Source: Zygnema cylindricum
Taxonomy: Eukaryota > Streptophyta > Zygnematophyceae > Zygnematales > Zygnemataceae
Length of the DNA: 64,000 bases
Direction of reading: 5' to 3'
Assembly (NCBI GenBank): GCA_037447655.1
Contig: JBBHKE010000190.1
Span: 208,617-272,616, forward strand
The notes under the pieces are model-generated. The model was given only the letters and a program-made list of their open reading frames with translations. It was not told where the DNA came from and did not search any database. Shown piece after piece: positions 1-12,025 of this stretch. How positions within the stretch are numbered: position 1 is the first letter of the stretch; every line of letters starts with the position of its first letter. Position numbers and translations under genes: made by a program.

Positions 1-1354
1 AATATTTTGGTCTAATTTTGATGGCATATAGAATAATAAAAGATAAGAAAACGAAATTGGGAAGCCATATCAGAAAATCAACGTAGTGATGACGTCACAT
101 GGTACGATGACTTCGCGATGTCACAAAACCCTAAACATCTACAATGTCACAAAAACTCGACGACTACAACCGTCGCCGTTTTTGTAGACGTCACTAATTT
201 TAGGAAGTTTCGTAGTCGTCTACATTTCGTTTCGCACTATCGTAGGCTGTCGCATATTTTGTAGATGTCTACACCTGTCACATATTTGAAGTAATGAAGG
301 CCCAAGTAATGATTGACATTGGAACACTTTGAAAAGTACACCGTAAAATCTGCGTTAAAATCCAAAGTAACGTTTCAAAGTTTCGGTTACATGGGAACAC
401 GCCCTAATTTTGTCTAGACATTTAGTTTTCAAGCAGGTTTGGCGGCCTGCAAAATCTTCTGCACTTTATTTTGTAGGGGTCTGAAATTTTCGTCATGTTT
501 TTATTTTGTACACCATTACTTAGCTAGCCGCTCCGTACGACGGTGCACTTTGTGAAAAAAATCATTCGTTACCTTGCGACGCGATGAGACCAATGGATGC
601 AACGCGTTTTAGCTTGACTTTCCCCCGATTCGTGCATAAACTTCCAAAGTAGGAGTGTGCCTTTATGTGCAACATACCATGACTCGTGCCATTACACCGC
701 CCATCTTTATCAGCGTTCATAATAATAATTCGATCGCGACTATTTTGGGCTGAAAATAGTAAAACACAGTAAAGTATATTATTTCAGGGAGAGGACAACA
801 ATTTGCCACACCTCTACTAAAACTTATAATTATTGGGAAATGATCACCGCATGCGTTATTTTGGTTGGGCGTAAGCGCCTCCGTCACCTTATACAAAATA
901 ATTTGACATGTACAAAATAGTTTATGTGGGAACACATTTGTACAGTTTTGTTACCGTTCAGTCTAATTCGACGGTTAATCAGTTGAAGAGCTTTGAATTT
1001 CAAAAATGTGTAATCCTCCGGTTAGAACTTCCCCGCGCTTTTGAACGTCGACTGTCATAAAAACCTGCGATCTAAACGGACGGCCAACTTTTACGCTAAC
1101 AAAACTGCGACAACCACATGTAAATAACAGTGTGCGTGCAAGCCCACTTTCTCGATACGTCATCTACACATTGTAAAGCACATGGCTCTAACTTACATGA
1201 TACTTGTACAAGTGTACTTTTACAATTTACTCTTGTTTTGTGCGAGTTAAGTTTTCCTTAAAACGCCATATCCCCATCCAATTGTAACTTAGCAAACTTA
1301 CTTTTTTTCTAACAAATATTCTCCGTACACTGTTTACAAGTGTCCCAATGGCTC
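1..1354. other. Intergenic DNA, no gene recognised
   Basis: Short open frames occur here but none shows a recognisable domain, start context or codon pattern. The first 300 bases are rich in short words such as GTAGACGTC and GTCACAAAA in both orientations, which suggests an old decayed repeat. I see no RNA gene. Confidence 0.5.
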
Positions 1355-1800
1355 TAATATTGTGTATCGGGTAAATCATTTCGCAATAAATTCGATATCC
1401 GATATATACATTATCGATCAGTTAAAATCCTCGATGCATCGCACTGGGACAATTATATTATATCACAACATATTTGGTAGAAGGTTGGTGTCCGTGTAGA
1501 TCCAGGACCAAAAATCGAATGACAAATCGTACGTAAACTCTTCAAACCACACCCCCCTCCCACTGAGCTCGGGCAACGGGGAGGGGAAGGGAGGCTTTTG
1601 AAACAAAAAATGACCTAGCGTCACATCGATACATCACGATTAAATTAAAATGTGATACCGGCCGATGTATCACATAAAAATCGCGATATTAAGCTCCTCG
1701 TTATATTGAAGCAATACATCGATTATCTGGTATGCAAAATTAGGTACCTATCGTATATCCACAAAGGGTTTTTGACACACAACACTACTGTAATAGGATT
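1355..1800. repeat. TATCGATA-rich dispersed repeat, copy 1
   Basis: The segment opens with TTGTGTATCGGGTAAATC and closes with a CACAACACTACT end, a rough inverted terminal pair. Its interior is rich in CGATA and TATCG words. The stretch around 1640-1790 aligns by eye with 53945-54110: both hold the word GCGATATT, then AAATTAGGTAC, then TATCG, then a CACTAC end. It is non-coding. I infer a decayed non-autonomous DNA element of the family also seen at 40380, 52291 and 53307. Confidence 0.5.
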
Positions 1801-2798
1801 TCTTACCTCTCATAAAATCCCATTACTACAACCAATTTCAACCACACATCCCACACATTGGAAAATACACATCCACATTGGAAAGCACTCATATAAGGAT
1901 AAACTATAAATTAGAAGAAGCTTCTGTCCACATAACATTAGCTTGGTCTCTTGCCCTCGTGGCTCAACTCTTCTTTTAAAGTGTTTTCCACTAGTTTCCA
2001 TTCTTGAATAATTCTATCTCTTAACTACTAAAATAATACTTAGTTAGTAAGAGATTTCAATGCAAAAATGCCATTGCTCCAATTTGGATTTAATCGCTCA
2101 AGACCAATATCACTCAGAATTTCCACAAATTTTTCCAATGGAAAAGATGTCTACTCTCCTCTTAGACTTCATTATTTATCTATCATTGCCTTGACTCGCA
2201 AGGCCAAATTCAACACTTCGTTGAAAAATTTATACATGGGCCAAACATTGATCAGCAAGGACTCAAATTGACCAATGCAAAAACGTGCGAAATCTCTCAT
2301 TAACAAGCTAGCATTTACTAACCAATGAAGCACTACATTTCACTACGTAGCATTTACGTGCAAAAGTGCACGCAAATCAAAACGTGACTTCACACAAACG
2401 CACGTCGCAAATTTAACTTGCGAAATTACCTACAAAATTTACAATTTTTAACTTATAACGTTTCGTACTAAAAATCGTACAAAATGAAACATCATTGGAA
2501 CCAAACAACTATAATTATTTTAAATTGGTGTACGCCTTAGATTCCGCGGCTTCTTGAAACCTTTACCAAGTTCAATGATACCCACTTCTTATTTTGACCC
2601 CGCGTTGTCACCTAAATACACCCATTGCTATATCTTTTGAAATAAAACTCCAAATCGTGTGATTCTTTCGCGGACCTCAATTGAGTTTATAACTCTGTAT
2701 ATCAAACTCTTAAATACTTATTTAAGCACAAGTTAGATCCCTCATTCTTGTTACATCATCTCCTATTTATTTTTATCTAACCTCAGTTAAAACACGTT
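1801..2798. other. Intergenic DNA, no gene recognised
   Basis: AT-rich sequence with no credible coding frame. It lies just downstream of the gypsy pol remnant (minus strand), so it may hold that element's unrecognisable 3' end. I could not find an LTR here. Confidence 0.45.
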
Positions 2799-5500
2799 TC
2801 ACTCTGAAGACAATACTTCTATATTATTATCCCTCCAATACATTTGTAAAAACTCAGAATTTTTATCCTCCAAAGTCAATTCATATTCTAACCTTCCTAG
2901 ATAATGCACTTCCGAGAATACAGTATTGCCAACTTTAAATTGTTGTCCAACCAAATCTATTACCCATCTTTGAACCTTAGGTTCTATAGTAATTGTGGGA
3001 TCCAATTCCAATTCTCCTTTAGTTAGTCAAAGATTTGCCGGTTTCAAATAACTAATGTGTATAACTGGATGAATTCTTGTTCAAGGCGAAAAGTCCAATT
3101 TGGCAACAATTGACGATGTTATCTTGATTAACTAAATGGTCCAATGTACTTAAGAGCAAATTTCCCCGTAGGATCTGATTGTCCCTCGATCTTGCACCTG
3201 TAATGAGTTGTAGAAAGCCCAACCTTGTCACTTGTGCTTACCACCAAATCACCGCCTTCTTGCAGTTGGCATATAATCCTTTGTGCTTCCACTAATGCAT
3301 CCCGGACCGCTTTCCAAACTGTGTGAATGAATTCCCAAAACTCCCTTTCAAAACCCTTATTCTCTTGAGTAACCCATGGTATTAAGTCAAATGCTTCTCT
3401 AGGTTTGTATCCGTATGCAATTTCAAACTGTGAAAATGTTGTACTGGGATGTTTACATGAATTGTATGCAAATTCCAGTAATGGCACTTTAGATTCCCAT
3501 GTGTTATGAACTCCACTACAAACAGTCCTAAGCATTTTCTTTAATGTACAGTTCATCTTTTTTGTCTATCCATCTGTTTGAGGGTGATAAGAGGTACTCA
3601 TTTTTAATTCAATGCCTTGATTTTGCTGTAATTCTTTCCAAAATGCAGACGTAAATTTAAAATCCCTAATGCTGACAATGATTAGGGGAACTCTATGATG
3701 TCTGACCACAATGTCAAAATATAGCTTTATTATATTCACAATTGAATGAGTAGTTTTGCAAGGGAAAAAGATTGCCATTTTAATGAACCTTTCGACAACG
3801 GCCATGATACTGTTATTTCTTTTAGATGTAGTTGGCAACTTGACAATAAAATCCATACTGACAGATTGCCATGGTCTTTTGGAGATATCCAAAGGTCTTA
3901 AGAGACCTCTTGGTTTTTGGTTACTAGGTTTATTCTGTTGGCAAGGGACACAACTTTCCACGTGTTTGACACCTCGTTTGCCAATCCTTGCCAAAACAAT
4001 CTACTCTCCAACCGACAAAGAGTTTTATCTTGACCTAGATGTCCTAAATGCTTATGGGTTTCTTGTAAAAGTTGTTTACTCAAGTCTCCCACTTCAAGAA
4101 TGCATAATCTATCCCCTATTTGCAAAACCACTAAACCATCCCCTAGTCTAAAGTTTTTGACGTGTCTCTCATTCAATGGGTCAAAATTCCCTTCAAAATA
4201 TTCTTGCAAATCATAGCAAAATAAAGAATTTTATCATGACTATTTCTAATAGTATCTAAAAAAAATTCATCCTGAACCATCACACTTATTTCAAAAAAAA
4301 TACTTAAAGGATTTTCTACTACATTTGACTTTCCAAGAATATATTTGACATTAAATTTGAAATATGCCAATTTTTGCATCCACCTAACTTGTCTGCCGGT
4401 CATAATCTATGCATCAGTTAATCTTTGTAGATAGCATAGTGTCTTATGATCACAGTGAATTGTAAATTCTTTACTTTGCAAATAACAACGCCATTTCACC
4501 AATGGATATACAATTACTAGTAATTTATTTTCCTGTGCCAGATAGTTCATTTCAGCATCATTGAAATTCTTTGATTCAAAAGCAATAGGATTAAAATATT
4601 TGCTGAATTTATGACTTTTTATTATACCTAGACCTTTATCAGATGCATCTGTAGTGATTAGAACTTCAAATTCCCCAACACGATCAAGACACACCAGTGA
4701 AGCAGTAAAGGTCAACTTCCCTTTTAGTTCCTCAAAAGCTCTCTCTTTATTAGCTCCCCACACAAACGTCTTCCTCTCCCGAAGTAAATCCGTCAAAGAT
4801 GTCGCGATCATACTAAAGTTCTTGATAAATTTCTAGTAATAAGTGGCTAATCTTATAAGTGATCTAACATCTGTGACATTAGTGGGTTGCTTCCAATTTT
4901 GGATCGCTCTAATTTTGGATGAATCTCTTTTAACACCTTCACCATTAACTATATGTCCCAAAAAAAATTGTTCACTTTTAAGAAAACTGTATTTTGATAA
5001 TTTTCCATATAAATTCCTTTCCTTCAACCTTTCCAACACTTTTTTTAAATGAGTTAAATGTCGTTCTTTAGATTCACCGTAGATTAGAATATTATCTATT
5101 ATCACCTGAACAAACTCATCTATATAATTTGAGAAGGTTTAGTTCATTAATCTTTGGTAAGCAAGCGGTGCATTCATTAAGCCACATGGCATCACTATCT
5201 ATTTCAAAATGACCAACCCTAGTTCGAAAGCATTTTTATCAACATCCTCGGTTCATATTAGCACTTGATTAAAGCCATTACACAGATCAATCAACAAAAA
5301 TACTTTAGCACCTTTTAAACAATCAATCAAATCATAAATTAATGGTAACACATACTTATCTTTCACCGTAATCTTGTTCAGACTATGATAGTCAACACAC
5401 ATTCTCAACGTTCCGTCTTTCTTTTTGACGAAGAGAATTGGTGCTCCGTAGGCTGAATATGTATTTTCTCCACAAGCTCATTGATCTATTTTTTTAACTC
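2799..5500 (-). pseudogene. Decayed Ty3/gypsy (chromovirus-like) pol
   Basis: Read on the minus strand the domains come in gypsy order. Reverse transcriptase runs from about 5470 to 4833, RNase H from 4811 to 4173 (TTDASDKGLG), integrase from 4209 to 3128 (HKHLGHLG zinc region, CVPCQQNKP, STSYHPQTDG), and a chromodomain-like tail from 3011 to 2799 (EPKVQRWVID). It is clearly dead. Seven frame fragments replace one ORF, the RT box reads IIDNILIYG where IDDIL is expected (second catalytic Asp lost), and the integrase SDRD motif reads SIRD (Asp lost). No gag, protease or LTR is visible. The 5' side is cut near 5572, where another LTR begins. The integrase-after-RT order separates it from the copia elements to the right. 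Confidence 0.85.
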
Positions 5501-5572
5501 CACCTATTCAAGGAAACTGTGGTTATAAATTCCAGTGACATGAGGATTACATCCAAACTCAAGGTTAATAAC

Positions 5573-6490
5573 TGTTGTTTTTGAAGATTTAGTTTCGTGC
5601 GAACGTGAAATTTGGTGCGCACGCGACGTTTTGTGCACATATATTTACCTGATGTACTGTGGAGGTTTGAAGAGATTTGTGGATCGGGGGAGTAAGTGTG
5701 CGAGTGAAATTAAAGGGACGTAAGGAACAAATTGAGTGGCGCGAAATGCGTTAGGAAATGGACGTTGGATCGCGAAGCGATCCGACGATGATTTGAAATA
5801 TTCGAAGTGTTTGAGAAAGTATGTCAACCGTACGAAACATAATGAGACGGGCGACATTTATTAAAAAGGACGCCGCCGGTACAGTTCATCTTATTTGACA
5901 GGTGTACTCAAATTGCGGCAGACGACATTTATGGTGAAGTACGAGGACCAAAATTGTTGTACGGACAATATCTCATGGTTTGGCGTGGCTTCGTCAAGTG
6001 GATTTTTATGACCACGCGGCGCGACATCTACGGTGCCGAATAAGAGTCACGGACGACGGACAAAGGCCGCCTCTATTTATCAACTAGTGGGGATGCGAAA
6101 TCGTGTCAATCACGCAATATTTATTTTTGGACGTTCCGGATTGTTTGACAAAATTTGAGGAGTTTCGTCGAGTGACTCAGCATGAGTCAGCATACGATTT
6201 TGTGAGATTTTGTGTACCTGTAAATAATTGGAACAACGTTGGTTTGTCCTATGTGTATTAATAAAATAGAGTTGATTATGGTGTTTACATTTATGTGGTC
6301 AATTAGGGGTTTGGTAGTTTAATTTATGTGGATGTAGTGTCGTACTTTTAGACAAGTGTACTCTTATGATTGGTCGACTCTCAGGTGTACACTTACAGTT
6401 AGGATTATTTGTCGTAGTAGGTTATTATGGTTAAATAATATTTAGTGGAAGTTACGTTGCTTAATTTGACACGTAGCGATTTGTTGACAG
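5573..6490 (+). repeat. Partial LTR of the 1375-bp LTR family, cut by gap
   Basis: Starts with TGTTGTTTTTGAAGATTTAG, as does the solo LTR at 13588, and follows it through the palindrome GGATCGCGAAGCGATCC to the GATT(T/C)(G/A)TTGACAG segment. The remaining 3' part, expected to end in CAACA, is lost at the N run. It sits against the truncated 5' end of the gypsy remnant, so it probably inserted into that element. Whether it is a solo LTR or the edge of a full element cannot be told because of the gap. Confidence 0.75.
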
Positions 6491-6500
6491 NNNNNNNNNN
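6491..6500. other. Assembly gap (10 N)
   Basis: Ten consecutive undetermined bases. The true size is unknown: the LTR on the left is missing its last roughly 430 bp, judged from the copy at 13588-14861, and the right side starts in unrelated AT-rich sequence. Confidence 0.98.
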
Positions 6501-8494
6501 GGCGCTTAGCATTAATCTCATTACTTTTAAATCCCATGTTTTTGATGTTTTTTATTAATCTCATTACTCGGAATTAAATACTCTATCTCAACAAAGTTGA
6601 TACTTCAAATGAGATTAAATAAATTCATGAGATTAAACCGTGCGATTATAGAAAATGACATATATTCCATAAGCATGTCTTAAACCTTTTTGCATGTCAA
6701 AAAGCAAACGTGATCCCCCAAACAATTTCACGTTAATGTACTATTACCGGACATAATTTAGTAATAAACATGGATCACATGAAATAGAGTAAATGATTCT
6801 AATTTTTTCATCATTCTATTTAAGGTAAAGTTTAATCAGCGTTTTTAATTATAATATAGGTTCGTTTTAAATAGTGTGGAATACGGACGACCTCGAACCG
6901 TGCAAAATTGTACTTTATTAAGTAAAAAGGTACAAATAATGATTTAATACAGGCCATTATCATGTAATTGCACTTTAACAAACCCCCTAGTGCAAACGAA
7001 AAACTGTACGTTTTTCCAAATTCTGTACGAATACCTTATATACAGTAAAAGATATTAGCGTGCCAAATTAGAGTACTTAAATAAATTAGAGTAAACTTCA
7101 TAGTTGAAACAACTCTATCTCATAAATTAAGGCTCATTACTCTAATTATTTTTTGTAGTTTTTGTACCCTAAATTTTCATTACTCTAATTACGATTCGCG
7201 GTGTAATGTACAATCTGTACATCCTTGTATTTGTCGTTGTACCAACAGTCAAGAAAACCGTTGCAAATTGAAAATTCGTACAGATGTCTATGAATGTACC
7301 ATTTGAACGTTCATGTATTATCGCTATACCAACGGAGGCGTGACAAGATGTCCTAAAACCAAGATTTTGTCGTCAAGCATGGTTGCTTTGATGTGAGAAG
7401 TTACACGCCATTTGCCACATGTAAGTTTATAGCTTCACGTACGTCGTGGATCGACTGTGACTTTTACAAGTGGACCAATACACACGTCTAGTAAGCGCAA
7501 AGTGTCCGCAGGAGATTTGCCATGTACTTTATAGAATAGGCGTTTGCGTCGAAATTTCAAAATCTGACGGTGGAAGTTTTCGCCAAAAAGTTTGGAGAAT
7601 CTTAACAAATTTATGGTAAACATCTTTTGTAAAAAAAAAAAAAAAACAGTACGGGTTAGTACGAAAGGTACTTTCTCCAATAAATAACCCCACTTTTCGC
7701 CTGATGGAAGGTTACCCTTAGGGTGAACCTCCAAGAGGCAAAAAGTGAGGTTGTTTACTTGAAAAAGTGCATTTACGTACAGATCTAGCTCATTGCCGTG
7801 CAAAGACGTACTTTTTTTTATATAAAACATGATTACTAGAGATTCGTCAAGATTCTCCAAACTTTTCGGCGACAACATCGACCGTCGGGTTATGAGTTTT
7901 CAAAGCAAAAGGTCATTTCTTCCAGTAAATGGCTAGTGTCCCTAAGGAGGACACTAGCCAATCAACGGACATGTAAAACATTTACGCGTGGAAAGGTCAT
8001 GTATGAGCCGCGCGCCGTCGGACATTTGCCACGCGCCTTCGAACAGGCCGATATAAAATCCAACGAAAAACGCCACAAAAAGTTTGTTGGAACAATGTGT
8101 GGTGACGCCTCCACCAACATCGATCATCATCTAGAATTTGTTCCGCATGCTTTTTTCAAATTTTTGATTTGGTTTTTGATACAACGACAAAACATCAACC
8201 TACAAAGTGTACATTCTCGTCATTTTATTTTGCAGCTGGTTGTACATATAGTTTATATATTTTGCTTTCGGAATCTTTAACGGCGCTCGTCGTCAGAACA
8301 CGAATCTACGTGCATCCAATCGAATGAAAGCACGTACGCAATAAATTCCTTGCTGACACGGCGTGAAGTGAATGAAAAATGACCGCCAGTAAACGTATTT
8401 GTACGATTACTGTCGGCGCCTAATGGAGAAGTGGCCTTACGCAACTGTCAAGTTTTGACGCATAAAAGTACATCTTTTGTCCGCCGCTACGCTC
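6501..8494. other. AT-rich non-coding DNA with transposon scraps
   Basis: No gene recognised. The first 700 bases repeat words such as ATTACTCTAATT and AATTAGAGTA in both directions, and end at 7187-7205 with TAATTACGATTCGCGGTGTA, a terminus of the MITE family described at 43366. A perfect 12-bp inverted repeat (TGGCTAGTGTCC, 7930-7941, and its complement, 7949-7960) lies further right. Open frames on both strands near 7435-8280 have no recognisable domain. Confidence 0.5.
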
Positions 8495-9777
8495 TGCAAT
8501 TTTGTGTCTTCAATTGGACTACAGAATTGATGAAGCCTCTAGATAGCTTTTAACTAGCCCACTTTCAGCCACAACCATTGCTGCCCAAGAGGACAAATTG
8601 ACAGTCTGAATGCATCCTTGTGTAGCTTAGACTCCCCTAAGTCCATAGGAAAAAGAATCACTGAAAATGACCAACCAACCGATTAATTTTGAGGTGACAA
8701 AGATGCCAATTTATACAAAACTCTAAAAAGGAAAGGTGACTGTCTAAAAATATGCTACATCTTACTTCCCTCTCACAACCCCTATCTACTACAGTACAAC
8801 CCAATCACTTAACTGTAAAGTACAGAAAGGTACTACGGCCGATGCCTTTTCTGTACAGCATGTGTACGACAAGGCCGCTGAGTGGACGCGTGTTAACCTT
8901 TCACTCGTCCGTACGCTCTCCAGAATTCCTACGATCAAATGTTATCCCTCCACGTGGCGCCAGGTCATGCCACGTCTACAAACGCCAAAGGAACCATTCC
9001 AGGATCCCGGCATCGATATATGCCGTAGGATTAAATCCGACATTGAATGTTAGCCGTCGAAACAAATGTCCGATTCATTTGTTTCGTGCGAAATGACGTT
9101 CGCACTGAAATATTAACTAGTTCTATGTTTTTATTTGTTCATAATTTAGTTAATCGGTTTGAAGAACATATCATAGTTTAAATAGTTATCAAACCCGATG
9201 AATCTTAACGGACTTCTACGACAGACTAGTTAGAGCTGACGGCTACACCATGCTCTGACGGTCGGAGGTTCGAGTCTTGCCAAACTCAACTTTTTGTTGA
9301 GAGTGATATAAGTCATTATTTAGTCTTGCCTAAGGAGCTAAGGCAACCATGGCTCCACTACTCTCTCTCACTCCTTTAGTGACTAGAAAAAGTATAGAGG
9401 ATAGGGAAAAGAGGTGGAGGCAGACTGCCTGCGCTTTTTATTATTTCACTAAACTATTAAAGCCTAGAAAATACTATATAAATCTAGTGATTTCAACACT
9501 CTCTTTATTTTCAATTCTAATTTTAACTTTTATTTCAATCCACATTTTTCCCTACAATATTTTAACTTGGGAGAGGGCATAGGTTTGGTCATCATGTCAG
9601 CCACCATTTCTTCATTAGACTTATACACAAGGTTTACAATTTTATTCTTTACTTTTTCCCTCACGAAGCTCAATCTTATGTCTATATGTTTAGCTTTGAA
9701 ATGATGTTTTGGATTGGCTCCAATTGTAATGGTAGCGTGATTATCACAGGAAAACTTCATGCACTCCCTCTTTCATA
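8495..9777 (-). mobile_element. Copia-0: 3' LTR and RNase H end of a Ty1/copia element
   Basis: The LTR spans 8495-9498 (1004 bp, TGCAATTT to TTCAACA on the plus strand). Internal minus-strand sequence follows, with a polypurine tract against the LTR and the RNase H/C-terminal end of pol at 9530-9760 (FSCDNHATITIGANPKHHFK, ADMMTKPMPSPK). The rest of pol is absent because copia-1 begins at 9778. It is the oldest-looking copia piece on this side. Its LTR carries a tRNA-like segment near 9213-9285. Confidence 0.8.
9213..9285 (+). other. tRNA-like segment inside copia-0 LTR
   Basis: Contains CTAGTTAGAGCTGACGG, similar to a pol III A box/D arm, and GGTTCGAGTCTTGCC, a near-consensus B box/T arm, about 50 bp apart. 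The same arrangement recurs at 37553-37626 and, on the minus strand, at 18172-18245. It is not a convincing functional tRNA: I could not pair an acceptor stem. Confidence 0.35.
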
Positions 9778-10824
9778 TGCAATTCTGTGTCCTCCATTGG
9801 ACTACAGAATACATGAAGCCTCTAGATAGTATTTAACTAACCCACTTTAAGCCACGACCACTTCTGCCCAAGAAGGCAAACTGACAATTTGACTACACCC
9901 CTGTGCAGCCTGGACTCCCCTAAGTCCGTAGCAAAAAGAATCACTGAAAACGGCCAACCAGGCGATAAGTTATAGGGTGGCAAAGATGCCAATTTATACA
10001 AACTCTCAGAGAGAGAGGACTATCTACCTAAATTTTCCTAAGTCCTAGTTTTTCCTAATTCCCTCTCACAGCTCCTATCTACTGCCTGTACGAACCAATC
10101 ACAAAACTGTATAGTACTAGAAAGTACTACTGCCGATGTACTTTCTGTACGGCCTCTGTACGACAAGGCCATTAAGTGGACGCGTTTCCACTTTTCACTC
10201 GTCCGTACGTTCCTCGGAATTCCCGCGACCGAATGATGTCTTCCCACGTGGCGCCGGGTCATGCCACGTCACTAAATGCCAAAGTGACCACTCCGCGATT
10301 TCGGCGATGATGTGCGCCGTTGGATTTTATGCGAAACGCAATCTTGGCCGTAATAAATACTTGCGCGACATTTGTTCCGATGTAGAAATAAAATGCGTGG
10401 TATCCGTTTTGATTTAGCGTCGTACGACGTACTTTATATAACCGAATCTATGTACGCCGTAAACAGTTCTAGTAAAATGAATTTTATCCACTTGAACTAA
10501 ATATATATCTATCACATACCATAGCACTTAGCATTGGTCCTAATCTATTAGGATAAAGCTGACCGCTACCGGTCAACTTGACGAACCGCAGGTACCGGGA
10601 TCAAATCTTTGGTCCGTCAAGTATATTTTTAGTAACCTACTAAAAATAGCTGTCTGTTGAACTAAGGCAGCCATGGATCAACCTCTCTCTCTTTCCTTCA
10701 GTGACTACAACAAGTATGGGGGCTAGAGAGCGGAGGTGGAGACAGGCTGTCCGTCCTTTTCTTTTCCTTTTATAAAAACACATTTAAACCTAGAAAATAC
10801 TCTATAAATCTATAAATTTCAACA
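9778..10824 (-). repeat. Copia-1 3' LTR
   Basis: 1047 bp, plus-strand ends TGCAATTCTGTG and AATTTCAACA (TG...CA). It is nearly identical to 16444-17490. The polypurine tract follows on its right at 10825. Read on the minus strand, the last 20 bases encode the start of Gag in the matching 5' LTR. Confidence 0.92.
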
Positions 10825-10837
10825 CTCCCCTTATTTT

Positions 10838-12025
10838 CTAGTCTAATTTTAATTTTTCTTTCAACCCGCATTTTTCCCGACAATATTTTAGTTTAGGAGA
10901 GGGCACAGGTTTGGTCATCATGTCAGCCACCATTTCTTCATCAGGTCTATCCACAAGATTTAAAATTTTATTTTCAACTTTTTCTCTTACGAAGCTTAAT
11001 CTTATGTCCATATGTTTTGCTTTGAAATGGTGTTTTGGATTGGCTGCAATTGCAATTGCAGCTTGGTTATCGCAAAAGATTTCATGCACTCCCTCCTTCA
11101 TAAATCCCAGTTCTTGTTACAATGATTTCACCCACATTAGTTCTTTTACAGCAGAACAAGACGCCATATACTCAGCCTCCATAGTAGACTGAGCAACCAC
11201 CTTTTGTTGCTTACTGCTCCAACAGCAAGCACCTTCCCCCACATACAAAACATATCCAGAAGTGCATCTTCTCATAGGTGCATCCCCATAACAGGCGTCA
11301 CTCCAAGTGGTGATATCAGTGTGCTCCCCTCCCAAATGCAACCATAATTCTCTGGTTCCAACCAGATATCTCATGACTCTCTTGGGTGCCTCCCAGTCTC
11401 TCTTCCTAGGATCATTAAGACTCCTACTGAGTACTCCAACTGCTGCCGCTATGTCCGGCCTGGTACATTTCATAAAATAGATTATGCTTCCTACGACCTG
11501 TCTATAAGGGATAGACTTCATGAACTCTCTCTCTTTTGGACTCATCTGATCGTCTAAGATCATCACTCCTCCTTCTACACTCCCATCACTTACTTTTTTC
11601 AAGTCCATAGGAGTGGTACAACTGTTTGCATTTTCCATCTGGAATTTCTCAAGCATATTACCTATTGCTTCTTTCTGAGTAAGTCTGATAATCTTCTTCC
11701 CCCTATCTCTCTCCATTTGGATCCCCAAAATATATTTTGCCTCCCCTAAATCCTTCATATCAAATCTGCCCCTAAGATCTTTCTTTAGCCTATTGATATT
11801 CTCCAAAGACTTACTTAACACAAGCAGATCATCCACATAAATTGCAATAAAAATGACACCATTCTCATCTTCAAACATATAGATAGAATGGTCAGAGCTG
11901 ATCCGGATGTATCCCAGATCGGTGAGAAACTCATCTAGTTTCTTATTCGACTGTCGAGGAGCCTGTTTCAGTCCACATAAGGACTTTATGAGCCTGCAGA
12001 CTTTGCTCTCTTCTCCTTCTTCCAC
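10838..12025 (-). pseudogene. Copia-1 reverse transcriptase C-part and RNase H
   Basis: The minus frame from 12025 holds VCRLIKSLCGLKQAPRQ, the RT catalytic box IAIYVDDLLVLSK, GEAKYILGIQMERDRGKK, and RNase H motifs (CYGDAPMRRCTSGYVLYVG, CWSSKQQKVVAQSTMEAEYM). A second frame, 11101-10838, continues with FCDNQAAIAIAANPKHHFKA and ends at ADMMTKPVPSPKLKYCREK. It is offset from the upstream pol frame by an overlap at 11986-12025, a frameshift at NPRG(F/L)..., and broken again near 11110, so the polyprotein is not intact. The YVDD residues themselves survive. Confidence 0.88.

Noticed and set aside
10038-10262. Open frames repeated at 10038, 16704, 19892, 22901, 25910 and 28919 that look like conserved small proteins
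   Set aside because: They lie inside LTRs and recur only because the LTRs are repeated. No domain, and antisense frames are equally open.
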